Below, piece after piece: positions 46,033-55,078 of a stretch of DNA of 64,000 nt; within the stretch, counting starts at the first letter, position 1; each line of letters begins with the position of its first letter. The notes beneath the pieces are model-generated. The model was given only the letters and a program-made list of their open reading frames with translations. It was not told the origin of the DNA and searched no databases. The stretch lies in assembly GCF_017695965.1 (NCBI RefSeq), contig NZ_JAAORM010000002.1:124001-188000 (forward strand), written 5' to 3'. The stretch comes from Prochlorococcus marinus CUG1416. Its GTDB lineage: Bacteria; Cyanobacteriota; Cyanobacteriia; PCC-6307; Cyanobiaceae. The position numbers and the translations under genes were made by a program.

Positions 46033-48639
46033 TTGGATCACACACTTGTTATTGTTGAAAGTCCCACCAAAGCAAAAACTATTAGAAAGTTTTTGCCTTC
46101 TAATTATGAAGTTCTTGCTTCAATGGGACACGTAAGAGATCTTCCTAAAGGGGCTGCCGAAATCCCTGCTGCAGTTAAAAAGGAAAAATGGTCAAGGATA
46201 GGAGTTAATACAACAGATGATTTTGAACCACTTTATATAGTTCCAAAAGACAAGAAAAAGGTTGTTAAAGAGTTGAAAGATGCATTAAAAGGTGCGACCC
46301 AACTATTACTGGCAACTGATGAAGATAGAGAGGGAGAGAGTATTAGCTGGCATCTTCTGCAAATATTGAAGCCGAAAATACCAACTAAGAGAATGGTTTT
46401 TCACGAAATCACAAAAAAGGCAATTAACAAAGCTTTAGATCAAACTAGAGAAATTGATATGGAACTTGTTCAAGCTCAAGAAACCAGAAGAATCTTGGAC
46501 AGACTTTTTGGATATGAATTATCTCCACTACTTTGGAAGAAAGTAGCTCCCCGATTATCTGCTGGACGAGTTCAATCAGTATCTGTAAGACTCCTTGTAC
46601 GAAGAGAGAGAGAAAGAAGATCATTTAAAAAAGCTAGTTACTGGGGGATTAAAGCTTCTTTAGTAAAGGATAATATTACTTTCGAAACAAAATTATTTAG
46701 TTTAAACGGTCAAAGAATTTCCAATGGTTCCGATTTTGATGAACAGACTGGTAAATTAAAACAAGGAAATAAATCGTTGATAATTGGGGAAGAAAAAGTA
46801 AATGATTTGTTGAAGGCTTTTTCTTCTGAGGATTGGTTAGTCTCAAAAATTGAAAAAAAACCATCCACCCGTAAGCCAGTAGCTCCATTTACAACTAGTA
46901 CATTGCAACAAGAAGCAAATAGAAAACTTCGTTTATCTGCGAGAGAAACCATGAGATGCGCACAAGGTCTATATGAGAGAGGTTTCATAACATATATGAG
47001 AACTGATTCAGTTCATCTTTCCGACCAAGCCATAAGAGCTGCTAGAGAATGTGTTAGTTCTAAGTATGGAAAAGAATATTTATCTAATTCACCAAGACAA
47101 TTTAATTCAACTGCAAGAAATGCTCAAGAGGCACACGAAGCTATTAGGCCAGCTGGTGAGGCTTTTAAAACACCAAAGGAAACTAACCTAACTGGTAGAG
47201 ACTTATCTCTTTACGATTTGATTTGGAAAAGAACTGTAGCTAGTCAAATGGCGGAAGCAAGACTAACTATGATCAATGCTGAAATTAGTGTAGGGGATGG
47301 ATTATTTAAATCGAGCGGGAAAAGTATTGATTTCGCAGGATTCTTCAGAGCTTATGTCGAGGGTAGTGATGATCCGAGCTCATCACTTGAACAACAAGAA
47401 ATAATTCTCCCAAACTTAACAACTGGAATATGCCTTGAAGTTACTGATAAGGAATCTACTTTTCATGAAACTAAACCACCTGCAAGATATACAGAGGCTG
47501 CATTAGTTAAAGTCCTTGAAAAAGAGGGAATTGGAAGACCTTCTACCTATGCAAGCATTATTGGGACAATTGTGGATAGAGGCTATGCAAATATATCTTC
47601 CAACACTTTGGCCCCAACATTTACAGCTTTTGCTGTTACTGCTCTATTAGAAGAACATTTTCCTGATCTAGTAGATACGACGTTTACTGCAAAAATGGAA
47701 TCTTCCTTGGATGAAATATCTTCAGGTAATCTAGAGTGGCTACCATACCTCGAGACTTTCTATAAAGGTAAAAATGGTCTGGAGGTGAAAGTACAAAAAA
47801 CAGAGGGAGATATTGATGGCAAAGCATATAGACAAGTTGATTTCGACGACCTCCCTTGCGTAGTCAGAATAGGCTCTAACGGACCTTGGTTAGAGGGTAT
47901 AAAAATTGATGAATCTGGTAATGAAATTCAGGCAAAAGGTAATCTCCCAATGGATATTACTCCGGGAGATTTGGACAAAAAGCAAGTTGATCAAATTCTA
48001 AGTGGTCCATCAGATCTTGGAACTGATCCAAAAACTGGTGAAAAAGTCTTTTTAAGATTCGGCCCCTATGGACCTTACGTCCAATTGGGAAATAATGATC
48101 AGGATAAAGCCAAACCAAGAAGAGCTTCATTACCCAAAGAGTTGAAAACTGATGATCTAACTTTAGATGAGGCTCTAGTACTTTTAAGTTTGCCTAGATT
48201 GTTAGGAGTTCATCCTGAAGGGGGTGTTGTTGAGGCTGATAGAGGAAGATTTGGACCTTATATAAAATGGATTAAAAATGAAAATGAGTCTGAAAATAGA
48301 TCATTAAAAAAAGAGGATGATGTTTTTACAGTTGATCTAAATCGAGCATTAGAAATTCTTGCAATGCCAAAGATGGGTAGAGGTGGTCAAGAGGTACTTA
48401 AAGACTTTGGAAAACTAAAAGAATTTAAAGAAAAAATCCAAATATTAAATGGAAGATATGGGGTTTATTTAAAATGTGGCAAAACTAATGTTTCGCTTGC
48501 CAAAGATACTGATTTAGAAAAATTCTCCATAGATGATGCCGTATTCCTTCTAGAAGAAAAACTAAAAGATAAAAAAGGATCTATTTCAAAAAAAACAAAA
48601 ATAAGTAATAAAATAACTACAAGGAAAAAGAAAAGTTAG
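46033..48639 (+). CDS. topA: DNA topoisomerase I
   Basis: Type IA enzyme that relaxes negative supercoils. The 868 aa start with the TOPRIM motif VIVESPTKAKT (7-17), then DEDREGESISWH near 96-107, and the catalytic Tyr321 in ITYMRTDS. C-terminal repeats with GPYGPYVQLG and GRFGPYIKW replace the zinc fingers of E. coli TopA, as is usual in cyanobacteria. The start is TTG. A repeat-rich lipoprotein gene begins 8 bases downstream. Confidence 0.97.
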   Translation: MDHTLVIVESPTKAKTIRKFLPSNYEVLASMGHVRDLPKGAAEIPAAVKKEKWSRIGVNTTDDFEPLYIVPKDKKKVVKELKDALKGATQLLLATDEDREGESISWHLLQILKPKIPTKRMVFHEITKKAINKALDQTREIDMELVQAQETRRILDRLFGYELSPLLWKKVAPRLSAGRVQSVSVRLLVRRERERRSFKKASYWGIKASLVKDNITFETKLFSLNGQRISNGSDFDEQTGKLKQGNKSLIIGEEKVNDLLKAFSSEDWLVSKIEKKPSTRKPVAPFTTSTLQQEANRKLRLSARETMRCAQGLYERGFITYMRTDSVHLSDQAIRAARECVSSKYGKEYLSNSPRQFNSTARNAQEAHEAIRPAGEAFKTPKETNLTGRDLSLYDLIWKRTVASQMAEARLTMINAEISVGDGLFKSSGKSIDFAGFFRAYVEGSDDPSSSLEQQEIILPNLTTGICLEVTDKESTFHETKPPARYTEAALVKVLEKEGIGRPSTYASIIGTIVDRGYANISSNTLAPTFTAFAVTALLEEHFPDLVDTTFTAKMESSLDEISSGNLEWLPYLETFYKGKNGLEVKVQKTEGDIDGKAYRQVDFDDLPCVVRIGSNGPWLEGIKIDESGNEIQAKGNLPMDITPGDLDKKQVDQILSGPSDLGTDPKTGEKVFLRFGPYGPYVQLGNNDQDKAKPRRASLPKELKTDDLTLDEALVLLSLPRLLGVHPEGGVVEADRGRFGPYIKWIKNENESENRSLKKEDDVFTVDLNRALEILAMPKMGRGGQEVLKDFGKLKEFKEKIQILNGRYGVYLKCGKTNVSLAKDTDLEKFSIDDAVFLLEEKLKDKKGSISKKTKISNKITTRKKKS

Positions 48640-48647
48640 AAAAAAAT

Positions 48648-49290
48648 ATGATCTTTAAAAAAAAAGAATTTTTTTTATTAATTTTTTTAATTTTATTGCA
48701 ATCATGCTCTGGAGGAAGAATTGGAAATTTTCTTGAAAGTAGTTTTAATGATTTAGAAAAAATAAGCCAAGATGAAGATTCTCAAAAGAATTTAGAAAAG
48801 CCAAAATCTAACCTAGGAAATAAAAAGATTAATGATAAAAGTAATGAAAAAAGAAAAAAAGTAGAAAAGCCAAAATCTAACCTTAGAAAAGCCAAAATCT
48901 AACCTAGGAAATAAAAAGATTAATGATAAAAGTAATGAAAAAAGAAAAAAAGTAGAAAAGCCAAAATCTAACCTAGGAAATAAAAAGATTAATGATAAAA
49001 GTAATGAAAAAAGAAAAAAAGTAGAAAAGCCAAAATCTAACCTAGGAAATAAAAAAGATATAAATAACGAAAAAATACAAAAACAGCAAAATAACGAAAT
49101 TAAGAATTCTTCAAAAAAAAGAAAAATTGAGCTTCAATCTTACAAAATAATTTTTATCTTGAAAGATGTAGATCCTAAAGATCCTACTGAAGAGTTAAAT
49201 ACCATATTAAGGAATTCTGAGTTAAATTTTGAAATAGAAAAGATTCAACGTATTTTAGATTCAAAAAATAAAAGTATGAATAAAAATTAA
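48648..49290 (+). pseudogene. Repeat-rich lipoprotein gene, frameshifted by a 91-base tandem duplication
   Basis: The open start encodes a lipoprotein signal (hydrophobic 8-17, lipobox LQSC with Cys20), then a Lys/Glu/Asn-rich repeat region, and stops at 48902 after 84 codons. A second frame, offset by +1, carries on from about 48886 through further repeats into a plausible C-terminal domain (ELQSYKIIFILKDVDP) and stops at 49290. Bases 48793-48883 (91) are repeated exactly at 48884-48974; because 91 is not a multiple of 3 the frames part there. Removing one copy restores a single frame. A sequencing or assembly artefact cannot be ruled out. Confidence 0.75.
48793..49053 (+). repeat. 69-base tandem repeats with an embedded 91-base duplication
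   Basis: Copies of CCAAAATCTA begin at 48801, 48870, 48892, 48961 and 49030, giving spacings of 69, 22, 69 and 69. Each full unit encodes 23 residues (VEKPKSNLGNKKIND then KSNEKRKK). The 22-base step marks the junction of the 91-base duplication. Runs of six and seven A occur in each unit. Confidence 0.95.
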
Positions 49291-49313
49291 TTAAAAATAT
49301 TCAATAAAAAAAA

Positions 49314-49952
49314 ATGAAAATCACAACAAAAACTGAAGCATTAAATATTGTAGAGACCTCATATCTAGCATCTCTTTCATCTTTGTTATGGGTTGCCCTA
49401 TATTATTTGCCAATTGGGGGTGCTTTATTAAGGTTGATTTTACCTCTCCCAATGATCCTGCTGCACTTGAGAAGAGGTACAAAAACTGTATTGGAAGGAC
49501 TCCTAATACAATTTCTACTTTTATTCATAATTATGGGTCCCGTTAGAGGAACTTTATTTTTATTTCCTTATGGGATCCTGGCTTTTTGGTTGGGCTGGTG
49601 TTGGTTTAAAGAAAAGAGTTGGAAACTAAGTTTAACTATAGGAGTTATTATTGGATCCCTTGGTTTCTTCCTACGAGTAATAGCATTATCTACCTTGGTT
49701 GGAGAGAATCTTTGGGTGTTAATTACCAGAGCAAGTTATGGTCTAATAGAAAAAGTCATTGGATTATTAAATTTACCTTTTTCTCCCTCAATTTTAAGTA
49801 TCCAATTAGGTGCAATTTTATTAATAATTTTTCAAGAAATAGTTTATGTTTTAACGGTACATTTAGTTGCATATTCTCTTTTCCCAAGATTTAAATTAAC
49901 TATCCCAGATCCTCCAAGATTATTAAATAGCTTAGTTGATTTAAATAATTAA
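49314..49952 (+). CDS. DUF2232 membrane protein
   Basis: A 212-aa integral membrane protein with about six hydrophobic segments (about 15-35, 38-55, 62-85, 98-118, 120-140, 160-190). PLPMILLHLRRGTKTVLEGLLI at about 42-63 and GPVRGTLFLFPYGILAFWLG follow the pattern of DUF2232, which resembles S components of vitamin transporters in topology. The function in cyanobacteria is unknown. It lies 24 bases after the broken lipoprotein gene and 10 bases before cobT, so it may share a transcript with both. Confidence 0.8.
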   Translation: MKITTKTEALNIVETSYLASLSSLLWVALYYLPIGGALLRLILPLPMILLHLRRGTKTVLEGLLIQFLLLFIIMGPVRGTLFLFPYGILAFWLGWCWFKEKSWKLSLTIGVIIGSLGFFLRVIALSTLVGENLWVLITRASYGLIEKVIGLLNLPFSPSILSIQLGAILLIIFQEIVYVLTVHLVAYSLFPRFKLTIPDPPRLLNSLVDLNN

Positions 49953-49962
49953 AAAAATAAGT

Positions 49963-51120
49963 ATGTATAGTTCAGAATTAGGTATAAATTTTTTTGGTAA
50001 TGAATGCAAGAAAAAAAGAAAAATTAATAGGATAGAAATACTGAAAAAGAATATAAATAATTTCAAAATATTTCTTGTAATTGCAGGAACTAATACCTCT
50101 CAAATTCCAGGTATCTCAGCAGCAGGTATTAATGCAAAATCTAGAAGAATAACTGCTCTTGCAGATGCCGAATTTTTGCTTAAAGGTGCTTCAAAATATC
50201 ATAAATATAAATTACCTCTACTCAATGCAGGAGTAACTCCTGCTCTAATAAGTTATGTTTGTTTAAAGCTTATTAATGTTTATCCAGTTGTTGTTCCTTT
50301 GGGAATAGGAGTAAAGCCTTACTTTAATCATTTGGTTGTAGAAGATAGGGATTTGGGACCATCAAAGTGTCTTACTACTGGTAAATCAATGACTAAAGAG
50401 AGAGTTTTAAATCTCTATGAAAGAGGTCTTTCGATAGGGAAATCTTCAAAACAACCTATTTTGATTTCGGAATCTGTACCAGGCGGCACCACCACTGCTC
50501 ATGCAGTAATGGAAGCTTTTGGTTTACGAGTATCTAATTTGGTAGGTAGTAGTTTATTTAAAGCTCCAAGAGAACTGAGAAGAAAAGTAGTTCAAAGAGG
50601 ACTTTTGAATGCAAATCTCACGAATGATTTTAACTCTTTTGATGTCGTTGCATCCGTTGGAGATCCTTTCCAAGCTTTCTCAGTAGGTTTATTAATTGGT
50701 GCTAGGTTAGCTAACCAACCCGTTATATTATCTGGTGGAAGTCAAATGTTAGCTGTTATTGTTCTTGTCTTAGAATTTTTAGATGTAAAAAATAAAGATG
50801 AATTTATAGAAAATGTTTTTATTGCAACAACTGGGTGGCTAGTAAAAGATAATTCTCTAAATGATTTAATAAAATTAATTAATGAGAAATATGATGTCGA
50901 CTTAGTAGGTTTAGCAAGTCCTTTGAATTTTAAAGCTTCAAAATACAAAGAATTGAAGGATTATGAATTAGGTCATGTAAAAGAAGGAGTAGGAGCTGGT
51001 GGAATATCAATACTTGCTTTCTTAAAGGGATTCAAAAATAATGAAATAGTTTCACTTTGTCAACAAAATTTGGAAATGATGAAGAGTCTAGGTCAAATTT
51101 CTTTAGAGAAGGATTGTTGA
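49963..51120 (+). CDS. cobT: CobT-like nicotinate-nucleotide phosphoribosyltransferase
   Basis: Family member of the enzyme that activates the lower ligand base for cobamide assembly (TIGR00303-like, 385 aa, longer at the N-terminus than E. coli CobT). VIAGTNTSQIPGISAAGINAKSR is cut here to GTNTSQIPGISAAG (about 43-56). LISESVPGGTTTAHAVMEAFG near 167-187 and VGDPFQAFSVG near 227-237 are present. Marine picocyanobacteria are known to make pseudocobalamin with adenine as lower ligand, so the substrate may not be dimethylbenzimidazole. The next gene begins at the base after the stop. Confidence 0.85.
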   Translation: MYSSELGINFFGNECKKKRKINRIEILKKNINNFKIFLVIAGTNTSQIPGISAAGINAKSRRITALADAEFLLKGASKYHKYKLPLLNAGVTPALISYVCLKLINVYPVVVPLGIGVKPYFNHLVVEDRDLGPSKCLTTGKSMTKERVLNLYERGLSIGKSSKQPILISESVPGGTTTAHAVMEAFGLRVSNLVGSSLFKAPRELRRKVVQRGLLNANLTNDFNSFDVVASVGDPFQAFSVGLLIGARLANQPVILSGGSQMLAVIVLVLEFLDVKNKDEFIENVFIATTGWLVKDNSLNDLIKLINEKYDVDLVGLASPLNFKASKYKELKDYELGHVKEGVGAGGISILAFLKGFKNNEIVSLCQQNLEMMKSLGQISLEKDC

Positions 51121-52119
51121 ATGTTATCAAAATTTGCAACCAGAAGAGAATTTTTAAATTGCGGTAAACTTTCGCTTATATTTCTCTTAAACTCCTGCAG
51201 CAATCTTCCAAATAAAGTAAAGATTGCACTACAAAATTCATTTTATCCACAATCTTTTAAAGATACGATTCCAAAAGATTGGAAGCAGGAAAAAATTAAT
51301 TTTGAAAGTATCCAGCTACAAAAAAATAGAAACACAATTTTCAATTCTGACTTTACATTAATAAATGATGGATGGATTAATAGTATAAACTTTGAGGAAT
51401 TTGAAAAAATAAATGAATATCCATTAATCGAAAAATTGGATAAGAGATCTCGAGATTTTTTAGGAAGTTTTATTGAAAATCAAAGGCGTAAATTATTTCC
51501 TATTGGAGTTGTACCTTACACAATTATTATTAAAAATAATAAAGAACTAATAAATTCAGCAAGTACTTCTTGGGACTTTCTTTTAAGTAAGAAATTAACT
51601 GGAAAAATTATTTTTCCGCAAAGTCCCAGAATAATATTGTCAATTGCTGAAAAAATTAATTCATCTAATTCTTTAAATAAACTCAAAAGCCAAGCAATGT
51701 TATTTGATGATAAAAATATGCTCAATTGGTTAATTAATTCTGATGCCTGTGTTGCGATAGTTCCCTATATTTTCTGCTCAAAATATTTAAAAATAGATCC
51801 AAGGCTTTCTTTAGTTTTCCCAAGCGAAGGAGTGCCGTTAATGTGGCATTTTGTACTTAGTCGATCCAATCTAAATACTTCATTATTAATTGAATGGATT
51901 AAATCTTTGGAAAATAAATCAATAGTAGATAAATTAGCAAGTCAAGGTTGGTATCTACCATTTAAAAGTGATTATTTACAAAGTAAATATAAATCACAGA
52001 TGTTTCCTATCTCAGGCCCTTCTCAGAAATGTTGGGACAATAGTTGGTCTTTCCCTGTCTTAACGAATGAACAAAAAATAAATCTTACAAATTTATGGAA
52101 TGAATCTTTAACCCCATAA
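51121..52119 (+). CDS. PotD-like extracellular solute-binding lipoprotein (orphan)
   Basis: A 332-aa protein with an N-terminal Arg-Arg (8-9), a hydrophobic stretch (LSLIFLLNS) and a lipobox Cys26, so it is an exported lipoprotein, perhaps by the Tat route. The body has the two-lobe solute-binding pattern: PYTIIIKNNKELINSASTSWDFLLS, cut to IKNNKELINSASTSWDFLL, at about 138-156, then LTGKIIFPQSPR near 159. It resembles spermidine/putrescine-type binding proteins. No permease or ATPase is adjacent. Its ATG abuts the cobT stop. It overlaps the convergent aldo/keto reductase gene by 12 bases. Confidence 0.75.
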   Translation: MLSKFATRREFLNCGKLSLIFLLNSCSNLPNKVKIALQNSFYPQSFKDTIPKDWKQEKINFESIQLQKNRNTIFNSDFTLINDGWINSINFEEFEKINEYPLIEKLDKRSRDFLGSFIENQRRKLFPIGVVPYTIIIKNNKELINSASTSWDFLLSKKLTGKIIFPQSPRIILSIAEKINSSNSLNKLKSQAMLFDDKNMLNWLINSDACVAIVPYIFCSKYLKIDPRLSLVFPSEGVPLMWHFVLSRSNLNTSLLIEWIKSLENKSIVDKLASQGWYLPFKSDYLQSKYKSQMFPISGPSQKCWDNSWSFPVLTNEQKINLTNLWNESLTP

Positions 52120-53250
52120 TCGTTTTGTGGGATTTTCAATTAATAAATTATGGGTTTGCTTTAATAAATTTGGTATATCTAATTTACTAGGACATCTAGG
52201 GACACATTTATTACACTCTTGACAAAAGGAGGAATTTTTATCTTCCCACCAGTGGCCAGCTTTTCCTATTAAATTGTATCTTTCTTTTGAAAATTCTAAT
52301 TGGCCATAACCAATATATATATTCCTTAAACGAAGTATTTCTGGAATAGGTATTTCATTTGGGCATGGAAGACAAGATCTGCATTGCTCACATTTTGTTG
52401 AATTTAATCTTTCATCAGCTACGTTCTCAATTTTATTGAGAGCCTTTTTTTCAAGAATTGTAAGATTATCGAAAGAGTTTCTAAGTTTATTTGCAAATTC
52501 AAAATCTTCTTTGTTTGTAGCTCCCAATGACAAAGTTGTAATCCCTTTTGCCAAAAGAAATCTATACGCTAATTCTAATGGATGAAAAGGCTTAGATGCC
52601 TCTAACAAAATATCACTTGGAGAATATAATCTTCCACCTTTATCAGCAGGCGATATTGCTAATACTCCCATACCTTTTTTTATAGCTTGTTCTGCCAAAG
52701 TAATTTTAGATTGATCTAAATAATGTAAATGAAGACTACAAAAACTAAAAACTTCACAGTTAATTGCTTCTTTAATAAGTGAATAACTTCCGTGTGAACT
52801 AAAACCAACTTGATCAACTAGTTCCTTCTCAAGTATCCATGATATGAATTTTTTACCTTCACCAGCTAAAACCCAATCTAGATGTTGTTTTAAGTTAAGT
52901 CCATGAATGGCAAGATTATTAATTTTCTCGCGATTTAAATTTTTAAGAGAATTTTTAAAATTATTTTTTAGAAAATCAAAATTACCCTTTGGTAAAACTT
53001 TGGTAGTAATCACCCAATTTTTTTCGGATATGTTCTCTTCTATTGCTAGTTTTTTTATTGCATTTCCAATAAGTAATTCAGCATCACCATAAGAAGGTGC
53101 AGTTTCTATATGGTTAATTCCTGCATAATATGCATTTTTTATTATGCCATACATTTTTTCGATACTTTCAGTTGCACGCATTGTACCTAAAGTGAATAAG
53201 CTCACTTTTGCCCCTTTACCAAATGATCTTTTTTGTGAATGAATAATCAT
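52108..53250 (-). CDS. Aldo/keto reductase with C-terminal 4Fe-4S ferredoxin region
   Basis: A 380-aa protein. The first about 270 residues are an aldo/keto-reductase TIM barrel (LGTMRATESIEKMYGII, then HIETAPSYGDAELLIGNAI near 46-64, holding the catalytic Asp-Tyr pair). The C-terminal 100 residues carry two cysteine clusters, CEQCRSCLPCP near 287 and CQECNKCVPRCP near 343, which fit [4Fe-4S] binding. This fused family is common in cyanobacteria and anaerobes. The substrate is unknown. The gene overlaps the solute-binding protein tail by 12 bases. Confidence 0.85.
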   Translation of the reverse strand: MIIHSQKRSFGKGAKVSLFTLGTMRATESIEKMYGIIKNAYYAGINHIETAPSYGDAELLIGNAIKKLAIEENISEKNWVITTKVLPKGNFDFLKNNFKNSLKNLNREKINNLAIHGLNLKQHLDWVLAGEGKKFISWILEKELVDQVGFSSHGSYSLIKEAINCEVFSFCSLHLHYLDQSKITLAEQAIKKGMGVLAISPADKGGRLYSPSDILLEASKPFHPLELAYRFLLAKGITTLSLGATNKEDFEFANKLRNSFDNLTILEKKALNKIENVADERLNSTKCEQCRSCLPCPNEIPIPEILRLRNIYIGYGQLEFSKERYNLIGKAGHWWEDKNSSFCQECNKCVPRCPSKLDIPNLLKQTHNLLIENPTKRLWG

Positions 53251-53358
53251 CTAATAAATTTGATCATTTTTTTATTCGTTAATTTATTTATAGTTGAAAA
53301 TGATTTAAAGTAAAATGTATTAAATACAAAATTTTGTAAAAATATTTTTCTTTAATCT

Positions 53359-54012
53359 ATGTTCACAGGAATAATTCAATCAATTGGAAAACTAAAACAG
53401 GAAAGAAATATTTTAGAAATTGAAATTCTAGATAACTTTTTTGATATGGCAATCGGTGACAGCATAGCAGTTGATGGAATTTGTTTGACAGTTAAAGAAA
53501 TCTTTCAAAATAAATTTACTGTTGACGTTAGTGAGGAAACATTAAAAAAAACAACTTTAGGATTAAAGTCCAACCTGAATCAAATTGTTAATTTGGAGCC
53601 TGCTCTTAGGATATCTGACCGTCTAGGAGGGCATATAGTCAGTGGACATGTTGATGGCCTTGGAATAATTGAGAATATAGAAAAATTAGAGAAATCTTGG
53701 CTCTTATCAATAAAGTGGAAAAATAATAACTTTTCAAAATATATAGTTAATAAAGGCAGTATTTGTGTAAATGGTATCAGTCTTACAATTGCAAAATATG
53801 AGAAGGATGGAGACATATTTACTATTGCCATCATTCCTCATACTTGGCATAACACAAATCTGAAAAATTTAAATATTGGCGATAATGTAAACCTTGAGGC
53901 AGATGCAATAATTAAATATGTAGAGAAATTACTTTTTTTTAATAGGAAAAATAAAAAAGATTTTTCTACAAATGATATCTCTTCAAAGTGGCTTAAAGAA
54001 AACGGTTGGTAA
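53359..54012 (+). CDS. ribE: Riboflavin synthase, alpha subunit
   Basis: Converts two 6,7-dimethyl-8-ribityllumazines into riboflavin. The 217 aa show two lumazine-binding domains: MFTGIIQSIGKL opens the first, GDSIAVDGICLTV sits near 33-45, GGHIVSGHVDGLG near 90-102 opens the second, and GSICVNGISLTI near 133-144 is its repeat. The length is normal. Divergent from the aldo/keto reductase by 108 bases; converges with cyAbrB. Confidence 0.95.
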   Translation: MFTGIIQSIGKLKQERNILEIEILDNFFDMAIGDSIAVDGICLTVKEIFQNKFTVDVSEETLKKTTLGLKSNLNQIVNLEPALRISDRLGGHIVSGHVDGLGIIENIEKLEKSWLLSIKWKNNNFSKYIVNKGSICVNGISLTIAKYEKDGDIFTIAIIPHTWHNTNLKNLNIGDNVNLEADAIIKYVEKLLFFNRKNKKDFSTNDISSKWLKENGW

Positions 54013-54022
54013 TATATAGTTT

Positions 54023-54373
54023 CTAAATTAATGGAATTAGATAAATCGTCTTTGATTCTTTTTTTATATCAATTTTAAATTCCTGACCAGGCTCAAGACC
54101 TAATTTCTTGGTGTATGCGTGACCTATTAATAGGTTCCCATTACCGTGAACCTTAGTTTTAAATTCTACCTGCCTGCCTCTTGAAGCTCGATTCCCAGAT
54201 TTTCCCTTACCATTTCCTAGTTTATAACCTTTGGCTTCGATAAGTGCCCTGTAAAAACTTTTTCTTAAGATCCTACCGCTAGGACCAACATACCCACAAC
54301 CTCTTGCTATCTCATCTTCAGAATGCTGACTAAGTAATTTTGCTTTTTCAAGTAGTTCTTTTCCTTCGAGCAT
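54023..54373 (-). CDS. Cyanobacterial AbrB-family regulator (cyAbrB)
   Basis: A 116-aa DNA-binding regulator of the cyanobacterial AbrB group, whose members influence carbon/nitrogen and photosynthetic gene expression. The AbrB-like domain is C-terminal, in contrast to Bacillus AbrB: RQVEFKTKVHGNGNLLIG near 67-84 and KKLGLEPGQEFKIDI near 88-102. The N-terminal part has ARGCGYVGPSGRILRKSFYRAL (shortened to GCGYVGPSGRI), typical of the group. It is monocistronic. Which of the usual two paralogues this is cannot be told. Confidence 0.88.
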   Translation of the reverse strand: MLEGKELLEKAKLLSQHSEDEIARGCGYVGPSGRILRKSFYRALIEAKGYKLGNGKGKSGNRASRGRQVEFKTKVHGNGNLLIGHAYTKKLGLEPGQEFKIDIKKESKTIYLIPLI

Positions 54374-54469
54374 TATATAACTGATTTCTAATTATACATT
54401 CTTACTAAAAAGGAGAACTGTGGCAATATAAATTAATAAAAAATATACTTAATTTTTAAATTTTTTTTC

Positions 54470-55072
54470 TTATAAAAGATACAAAATTATAAATAATACT
54501 ACCCATATTCCATCTACAAAATGCCAGTACAATTCAACAGCTTCTAGAGGAAACATATTTTGACTTGTTACTCTTCCGCCATTTACTCTTGATTGCCAAG
54601 CAATAATTAAAATCATTAAAGTTCCTAATGTGACATGCAATCCATGAAAACCTGTAAGAGCATAAAAAGTACTTGCAAATAAATTATCGGTTAATCCAAA
54701 AGGTAAATGAAAATATTCAAATAATTGACATATTAGAAAAATTATTCCAAGAGAAGCAGTAAAAAATAACCATTTTTGGGAATCACCGTTTTTATCTTTC
54801 AAAAGTGCTTTACCTGCCTTATGGAAAGTTGCACTACTAACAAGTAATAAAATTGTATTTAGTGTTGGTATTGGAAGCTCTAATTCATAGATAGCACCAT
54901 CAGGTAATGGATTTACTGCTTTATAAGTGAGATAAGCAGCGAAGAATCCAGCAAAGGTCATCCCGTCGGCAATTAAGAAAGTTACAAGACCAAACATTCT
55001 GAAGTCTTCATGTTTTTCATTAACTTCTGAATTACTTTTTTGAATTTCTTTTGAGCTATCTAGAGTTGTCAT
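54470..55072 (-). CDS. ctaE: Cytochrome c oxidase subunit III
   Basis: A 200-aa membrane protein, five helices, the usual short CtaE form of cyanobacteria. DFRMFGLVTFLIADGMTFAGFFAAYL is cut to FLIADGMTFAGFFAAYL near 32-48, and GFHGLHVTLGTLMI near 143-156 and AVELYWHFVDGIWVVLF near 178-194 hold the subunit III histidines. It is the last gene of ctaC-ctaD-ctaE, 6 bases after ctaD. Confidence 0.96.
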   Translation of the reverse strand: MTTLDSSKEIQKSNSEVNEKHEDFRMFGLVTFLIADGMTFAGFFAAYLTYKAVNPLPDGAIYELELPIPTLNTILLLVSSATFHKAGKALLKDKNGDSQKWLFFTASLGIIFLICQLFEYFHLPFGLTDNLFASTFYALTGFHGLHVTLGTLMILIIAWQSRVNGGRVTSQNMFPLEAVELYWHFVDGIWVVLFIILYLL

Positions 55073-55078
55073 GTGTTT

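Noticed and set aside
49619-49894. 91-codon plus-strand frame in another phase of the DUF2232 gene
   Set aside because: It lies fully inside a convincing membrane-protein gene and its own product has no domain-like pattern.
49953-49962. Cobalamin riboswitch before cobT, or before cobI at 2463-2484
   Set aside because: The gaps are about 10 and 22 bases, far too short, and the flanks are coding.
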